DNA from: Rhyacophila brunnea
Lineage: Eukaryota > Arthropoda > Insecta > Trichoptera > Rhyacophilidae
DNA: 64,000 bases
Direction: 5' to 3'
Assembly (NCBI GenBank): GCA_022495005.1
Contig: JAGYXB010000687.1
Span: forward strand, 1,612,001-1,676,000
The notes under the pieces are model-generated. The model was not told the origin of the DNA and did not search any database. It was given only the letters and a program-made list of their open reading frames with translations. Shown piece after piece: positions 58,172-64,000 of the stretch (its first letter is position 1; every line of letters starts with the position of its first letter). The position numbers and the translations under genes were made by a program.

Positions 58172-58652
58172 CATGGCCCCCTATAAGGGCTTAGAGGGGG
58201 CCAGTTAAATGAGAAAAACACGTACCACAAATTTTCTCAGTAAAAAAAGTCGCCTGCGGCGCTATTGTTCAAAAATAAGTGTCTGCGCGATGTAATTTGA
58301 TGTGATATGATGATTAATATAATTAAATGATAATTCACGCATAGAATTTTGTTTTATAATTATTTTATGTATCTTTCCTGACTTAAGCGAATATATAGCG
58401 AAGGGTTCCATATTACTTGGGTACCACAAAATGAGGTCGCGATCAGTGCTTCATAATTTTCTCAGTGCCGACAACTCAATAAATCAACTGGATTTATTTA
58501 AAAATCTGTAAAAATACACGAAATACCCTTAACCCTGGGGTTCCGTGGAAACACTACTGTAAAAAATCACACTGCCCTTAAACTTAGCGATAGGTAGAGG
58601 GCACCGCCATAGATCCTGGCCTGGGGGCCCGCTTTAGAAAATAGGGGCCATG
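58172..58652 (-). mobile_element. GC-core hAT-like MITE (family C, copy 5), intact ends
   Basis: A perfect 8-bp duplication GGTATAAT (58164-58171, 58653-58660) surrounds a 481-base element starting CATGGCCCCCTATAAGGGC and ending ATAGGGGCCATG. The core AGTCGCCTGCGGCGCTATTG is in reverse orientation. It shares GTCGCGATCAGTGCTTCATA and CAACTGGATTTATTTA blocks with copy 1, showing a longer family version than copies 2-4. Confidence 0.93.
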
Positions 58653-59584
58653 GGTATAATACTGTAAAATAAAAAAATCTTTAACCGCTATTGGACTACG
58701 TCTGCGGCTCTTTCTCCGGCTGGGCCCCAATTCTTTGCATACTCATTCGATACGGTAACTACGGCTCTGGGAATTACTCGGATGTATTGATATATTCCAT
58801 TTGCAAGAGATGGGTATAGGTCAGGGAACTCAGAAATAATGGGAACTGAAATACACAACGGGTAAGGCGATAGCAGGTAACCGACTCGAGTAAGGATGAA
58901 TCCGGGTTAAACTTACACATGTGTCTAGAATACGTTTAACGTCGAATACTGAAAACTGCTCTCGGTTTATGCATTTACGCTCCTTTAATGTTGGTGTATT
59001 ACACACACTATTGCACGTGCATAATGCGTGCTTCATTTTCGTAGGACACTCACACATTCAAAAGCCTGCTTCACCATGCGGCGTATTGAATATAGCCTAT
59101 TGGTATTCTACTTATTATCTGTTATGTGGTATAGGTAGTCCTTGTATATCTTTACTTTAAGACTCACTGCATGCTTTTACCGTATACACAATATATTATA
59201 TTGTATGATCTGGATTATTTTGTATATTTTTCTTATCGTGTAATTACTCACAATTACTTGACACACACGCCTTCTCACTTCATACAAGTTATTCATCTCT
59301 TAAAATAAATATAAACGTACCTTACGTACCTACCTATCTTATTATTTGGTGATTATTACGAGATAAATGGTTCAAATGTTTTTGAAAAAAAAATAGTCAT
59401 GTTTCTGATTAATATAATATTTATATGAAAGAGAATGTAATTCAATTATTTATTAATTAAAATAAAACACAATAGGTACCTACATGGTCGGTACCTACTT
59501 AATTCAAATATTTTAATAACGACCAGGACAAGTTTCGTCCATTTAAAATAGTGTAAAAAAGTCTGTGAATCACAAGATATTATT
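58653..59584. other. No gene recognised
   Basis: I see no coding motif on either strand; short frames of 75-79 codons at 58830-59160 overlap on opposite strands and match nothing I know. Confidence 0.4.
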
Positions 59585-60053
59585 TTTCTTTTGACAGTTT
59601 CTCAAACGAGTATTTTCCGACTAACTTCCTTAAAGGAATACTCGCCTTTCATTCTCTTGAAGCTCCTAGGTCACTTCTGCTCTTAAACCCCGATATTCTG
59701 GAAAATCCGAATTGTTATGCACCCGTCAATTACATGCGTGGTCGCTGCCATGACCTATTTTGGGTGAAAGCTGTTTCCTCATGTGAAACTCACGAAGCAC
59801 CAATAGCGAGGGCTTTGCGGCTGGTCAATGCACTCCCTAGAGATGTAGATAGACATTTTAGCGATGCATTATGTAGTCCGTTTTTTAAATTCTATTTTAT
59901 TGTTTTATTTGTATTTTTTTTAATTATTGTTGTTTTTTATTTTATTTCTTATCTATAAAATTATATTTTACTTTGTTTTATTTTATTTTAAATGTCATGT
60001 TGTGAACGTCTTGAATTAATAATTTGTTATGTGCTCAATGTGTATTTTTTAAA
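59585..60053 (+). pseudogene. LINE ORF2 C terminus with 3' UTR
   Basis: The + strand reads MRGRCHDLFWVKAVSSCETH, EAPIARALRLVNALPRDVDR and HFSDALCSPFFKF before running into T-rich sequence. The pattern of basic residues, P-I-x-R-x-L-R-L-V-N-x-L-P-x-D-x-D is the usual end of several insect LINE RT proteins. The following tail (CATGTTGTGAACGTCTTGAA) matches 13384-13492. The RT core is absent. Confidence 0.65.
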
Positions 60054-60055
60054 TA

Positions 60056-60415
60056 CAGTATAACCCCTATTTTACGTTTTTTAAGGGACTGAAGAAAAAA
60101 AACCTAATTGGGGGAAAATGTAAAAGGGGGGTATTGAAAAAAAGAACATTTAAATTTTATGTTTCTAAAAAAATAACGTTTTATTAAAAAACAACATTCG
60201 ATTAAAATTTTTATTGAAAAATCGTTCGAATGTCACGACCCAATCATTGTCAAGTGCGCGTAACTCGCATATTTTGAATATTTCCGACGTAAATCGCGGG
60301 AAAGAAAAACGTAAATGCGGGTATTAAATGTACTGAAATACATCGGGACTGAAAAAAATACACGCAATTGCCGGGAAAACGTGAATTCCGGGCACGTAAA
60401 AACGAGGTTATACTG
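60056..60415. mobile_element. Pogo/Tigger-like MITE, 360 bp
   Basis: The ends CAGTATAACCCCTATTTTAC and the inverted CAGTATAACCTCGTTTTTAC are of the pogo/Tigger type, with TA on both sides (60054-60055, 60416-60417). Subterminal ACGT-AAATGCGGG and GGGACTGAA blocks are repeated within. It inserted at the very tail of the LINE fragment. No transposase. Confidence 0.9.
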
Positions 60416-60723
60416 TAAATAAAAAAGTTGAAAATTTACAGTTTGCTTGTTTCCCAGATGTTTCATTTAAAAAAAAAAGTACAGAAGACAGTAGAAAATC
60501 TCTGTTTCTAAATACTTTCCATCGCTTGATTATCAAATGTACAGGTGGGTCATTAATTATTTCGCAAGATACTTCAATGGTACACTCCTGTCAGTGGAGG
60601 AAAATTTAATAGACTTGAAAATCAATCCTGTGCTTTATTCTCTAAGCTAGAGTTCGATTTGGAGTCAATATCCTCGATTAGTTACTATATCCATTAAAAC
60701 TCTGCCGTTTGCATCGTTGTATC

Positions 60724-61127
60724 GGTAATGGGACAACTAGGCGCCAGGACAATTGGACGCCGCACTGTCGTAGACACGTATACAGAACGTAGACGAGGAA
60801 TTTTGATCAGTTTCTACCTACTACTTAGTAGTTATAATTCAGTTTACTCTTAACATAATGTTTTTTTATTGCGGATTGAGAATTACCATGCCTAAGGCTT
60901 TATATAAAATATTGGAACTGTTGGAACTTAAACATAATATGCACAATTAAATCATTATTTACGTGTGCCTATTTAAATTCTGCCCAACTATTAAATCATA
61001 ATATAATAATTTAAATATAAATAATAATATTAAATATTTTTTTAAAGTACATATAAGTACCTAACGTCTATTTAATTTCAAATTTCGTGGCGTCCAGTTT
61101 TTCCCGGCGCCAAATCGTCTTAGACCC
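60724..61127 (-). mobile_element. 404-bp hAT-like MITE (family E, copy 2)
   Basis: Reverse copy of 49784-50175 over its whole length, including GAGAATTACCATGCCTAAGG and TTAAATCATTATTTACGTGT. A perfect 8-bp duplication GTTGTATC flanks it (60716-60723, 61128-61135). Confidence 0.92.
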
Positions 61128-61135
61128 GTTGTATC

Positions 61136-63100
61136 CTTGCGAATTATGGTTCTTAGATTACCAATAATTGTAAATGAGGAGTTACGTATTTGCTTATCTA
61201 ATTTAGAGCTGCGTCTTAAAATTATTATATCTCAAAATCAATTGCTTCTTTGTTATTGTATGTACGTAGTTGATAGAATAATATTATTTTTATGTTACCT
61301 ATAACTATTACCTAGTAAGATAATATATATATTTTGGGGGGGATTTTTCTTTGGTGTGTCACGAAACAAAATCTCCTTCCCCAATATGCCTTCGCGTGAA
61401 GATAAGTTTGGCAAACACTCGTTTAAAAAGACGTTAACAGCTATTTATATAGGTAATACATATTATTCAAACCGAAAAAACGTATCTAATATTATTTATA
61501 AAAAAAGCAAAAATTCTCCCAATCGTACATATCTTTGCTTGACAAAAAAATGAAGTAAAGGCTATGCATTTTAAATGGACACAATATGTATGATCCTGAA
61601 ATGATAGAGATCCTGATATGAGACTGATAGAGGTAATGGATTGACTTCAGCTAATGATAAACACATGCATATTGCGTTTTTAGTACCGACTGGATTACTT
61701 GTTCGTGGTTAATGACGTCAATGTTCCTGTAAAAATAACTCATTCATGTGAGTAGTACTAGAATAGCTAAACAACATAATAATGTGTAAGATAGTGTCAC
61801 TTTATGGTTGATTGCTTAATAGGTAGGTATATTATGTTACTTTGCTTGTTAGCATTGTGGATTTTCAGATCAAAAATTGTCTTAAGAAATACAATACCGT
61901 AATTAATATAAATGACTTAATTTTCGTATTGTGTAGATATACATTAATAGTAGATAGGCTTAACTATATTATAATGTATAGGTACATGGAAACTTTTCTG
62001 GTTGCAATAACTTTTCATTTTTATATTTTAATTTTTTGTAATCGATATGTAACTGTTTGTTTCCATAATAAATTTAAAAAAATACCTACAAATAATTTAT
62101 TTTAATACAAGATGATAAGAATTATTTTATTGGCAGTGAATGAATATTTCTAGTGTTCTTTCCTAACTTTTTATACTGAAGTATGTATGAAATTAAGATT
62201 TTGACTCATTTCCTGTTCTGTGTATTTCAAATGGTTTCATTCTGGGCCACTGCCTATTCCCTTAGATTTACTACATGCTATAATTATGACGTATTATTAT
62301 GTATGGATACTGTAAGCGACGCAATCTATGTTGCCGATATTGGCATCTTAACAATAGACATGTATCTTACGTACTTCACTGTTATGTATAATTCTGCATC
62401 GCGCTCTAAAAATATTAACAATAATAGTATCATGAAATGTCAATATGCTTTCTGAGAAGAGTAATAATGGATCATTTTGAGAATGGTAACATCGATTTTT
62501 TTATTCATCTTGAGGACCGATATGTTTTTATTCATTTTATCACCAGCATCTCAATTATTATATTTTTAAAAAGTACAGTCCAAACATATCTTAAATGTTT
62601 CATAATAAGTAGTGTTGTTTCTTCATAACTTTACACTCCCGGCTCTAGGATGAAAATGATGTAATAGATTCTAAAAATATATGTTTACATAATTATATTA
62701 TCTATTTATTTTCTAATCACTACATTTATTAATATAAGTGAATATCATTTCATCTAATTATATGCGAGGTAATTAGACAAAGAGGCGAATCAGTGTAGTA
62801 AAAAGTGCAAAGCTATAAAACGTACATTAAATTTAAAATTAGCAAAATAGTTGCAATTGTGATGTTCCGTTCAAGCTAGACTACAGCGAAACTTTCGATA
62901 ATCTCTTTTACGTAATGTCGATATATGTATATTCTAGGGCTTCGACTTGTTAATAGATATTTGGTTGATAGACAAATACATTTGATGAGGGTGGTCAGCC
63001 GTACTTGGGACAGAACGAAAGGTCAAGTGTAAAACACGTTCCATTCCACGGCAGGAGTTCATCATTTTGACGTCACATAATATTGATAACAATTAAATCA
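61136..63100. other. AT-rich stretch, no gene recognised
   Basis: Frames up to 90 codons occur (61842, 62183), but they are hydrophobic low-complexity translations of AT-rich DNA with no motif. No pump last exon was found. Confidence 0.45.
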
Positions 63101-63104
63101 TCAT

Positions 63105-63215
63105 CATTTATGGCACTACAACCCTTGGCGGGTCTTGGCCTCCTTCAAAAACTTCCTCCATTCTGGACAATCCAGCGCCGAAACTATCCAGTTGCTTTGA
63201 CCGAGCATTTTTAAA
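63105..63215 (-). mobile_element. RTE-type retrotransposon 3' end
   Basis: ATCATCATCATTTATGGCAC, then CAACCCTTGGCGGGTCTTGG and CCTCCTTCAAAAACTTCCTC follows the same order as 9308-9380 (tail, CGACAACCC, TGGCCTCCTCCAACAG). Only the 3' ~110 bases remain. Confidence 0.6.
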
Positions 63216-63469
63216 ACTGCTCATTCAATTACCTACATATTATAATTTATATTATAACAGGTAGGTACCTACATTCGATTCAATTAACAGAATTGATTTG
63301 ATATCATTATATTTTTCTAATCTATTCTTGAAATCGGGATCGACTATCAAGATATACAAAGGTATATGTGCATGTATGTATATACAAACATGTACTTAGT
63401 AATTATTTTTATGGAGAAGGACGTCAGACCATGAATTAACATAAAATTGATATAGCGAATGTGTTCCGC

Positions 63470-63505
63470 GTAGTAAAGAAAGTCGCCTGCGATATAATTT
63501 TTTTT
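63470..63505 (-). mobile_element. Family C core fragment
   Basis: GTAAAGAAAGTCGCCTGCGA resembles the reversed core (AAAAAGTCGCCTGCGGCGC). No ends are visible. Confidence 0.4.
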
Positions 63506-63596
63506 CTTATTAAAAGATTTTTTTAAATTGTGCTTTTACATATTTATATAAATGTTTCACCTTACTGCCTGTTTTAAAAATCCTTCTTTTTCTTTT

Positions 63597-63797
63597 GACC
63601 ATGTCCGATCCTAATAGAATCATATGGGCCTGTTTGTTTGTTTTTGCGAGAAATTAATATCAGCGCCACTTGCTCAACCTATTAGGTCCACACTTAGACT
63701 CATACACAAATTTAGTGTACTTGCCAGACCCAAGATTCGAACCTGGGACCCACGACATTATATGCCGATTGTAAACCGCTCGGCCATCGTAGATGTT
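63597..63797 (-). repeat. tRNA-headed SINE, nearly complete
   Basis: On the minus strand the head GATGGCCGAGCGGTTTACAA and GTGGGTCCCAGGTTCGAATC (A and B boxes) is followed by TTGGGTCTGGCAAGTACACT, GTTGAGCAAGTGGCG and TTCTATTAGGATCGGACATG. The B box is better preserved than in the copy at 31634. Confidence 0.82.
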
Positions 63798-64000
63798 TTA
63801 AAATTTTGTTAAATAATAATACGTTAAAAATTGATCGATTTAATTGTGAACGTAAACCCTAAATATTATTGTTTCATTAGGTACATTTTTATGAATATTA
63901 CTCAACATTTACATTACATTAATTAGTTTATCTTTCTTAAAAACACTTTTTATGTGCTATTGTAAAATTTAATATATATATCAATGGGTATTTCTTTTAT

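Noticed and set aside
61842..62628. A run of hydrophobic frames that could suggest a membrane or receptor protein
   Set aside because: Three overlapping or abutting frames of 63-90 codons with no shared phase, no splice logic and no motif; typical of AT-rich DNA.
1..64000. CRISPR arrays, operons, riboswitches or prokaryotic genes
   Set aside because: No evenly spaced short repeats or compact gene runs; spliced exons and retroelements show nuclear arthropod DNA.

Overview
This is a 64 kb piece of an AT-rich arthropod nuclear genome, almost certainly from an insect. The evidence is spliced genes with GT/AG introns, a Na+/K+-ATPase beta-subunit (nervana-type) gene, a mariner element, many non-LTR retrotransposon ends, tRNA-headed SINEs and many short terminal-inverted-repeat (TIR) elements. 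The AT-rich texture with frequent TAGGTACCTA-like strings, and a relic gene of a family I associate with aphids and relatives, lean towards Hemiptera. Lepidoptera cannot be excluded, and I could not run a search. There is no sign of prokaryotic genes, CRISPR or operons.

The only host gene I can support is a Na+/K+-ATPase beta subunit on the + strand. I placed six coding exons by hand: 15955-16117, 44485-44613, 45925-46053, 46879-47060, 49498-49599 and 50235-50409. Their phases fit throughout, giving 293 whole codons plus one base. The first intron is about 28.4 kb. The last coding exon, expected to hold the sixth conserved extracellular cysteine, was not found and is probably beyond the right edge.

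The left 5 kb holds a broken minus-strand gene of a multicopy, transposon-like insect family (DNCxGQNKN and GHTQNEGD motifs). Two later insertions cut it. One is a 1287-bp mariner (1727-3013, TA duplication) with a frameshifted transposase. The other is a 583-bp palindromic element (3088-3670) with a perfect 8-bp target duplication. Taking both out on paper rejoins one reading frame.

The rest is a dense mosaic of mobile-element remains. 5-16 kb: a hAT-like miniature element, a cluster of diverged repeats, two nearly identical truncated RTE-type retrotransposon ends and other LINE ends. 16-44 kb (intron 1): several elements with 8-bp duplications, an 83-bp perfect palindrome, a nested MITE, SINEs and reverse-transcriptase fragments. 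44-50 kb: the remaining exons, separated by introns carrying a long-arm inverted-repeat element, a LINE end and another 8-bp-duplication element. 50-64 kb: more MITEs, a pogo/Tigger-like element, LINE tails and a SINE.

The strongest leads for new biology are non-coding. They are a five-copy, GC-rich, hAT-like miniature family with a conserved TAGCGCCGCAGGCGA core and perfect 8-bp duplications, two other short families with 8-bp duplications, and the large palindromes. I did not find a convincing new protein system.
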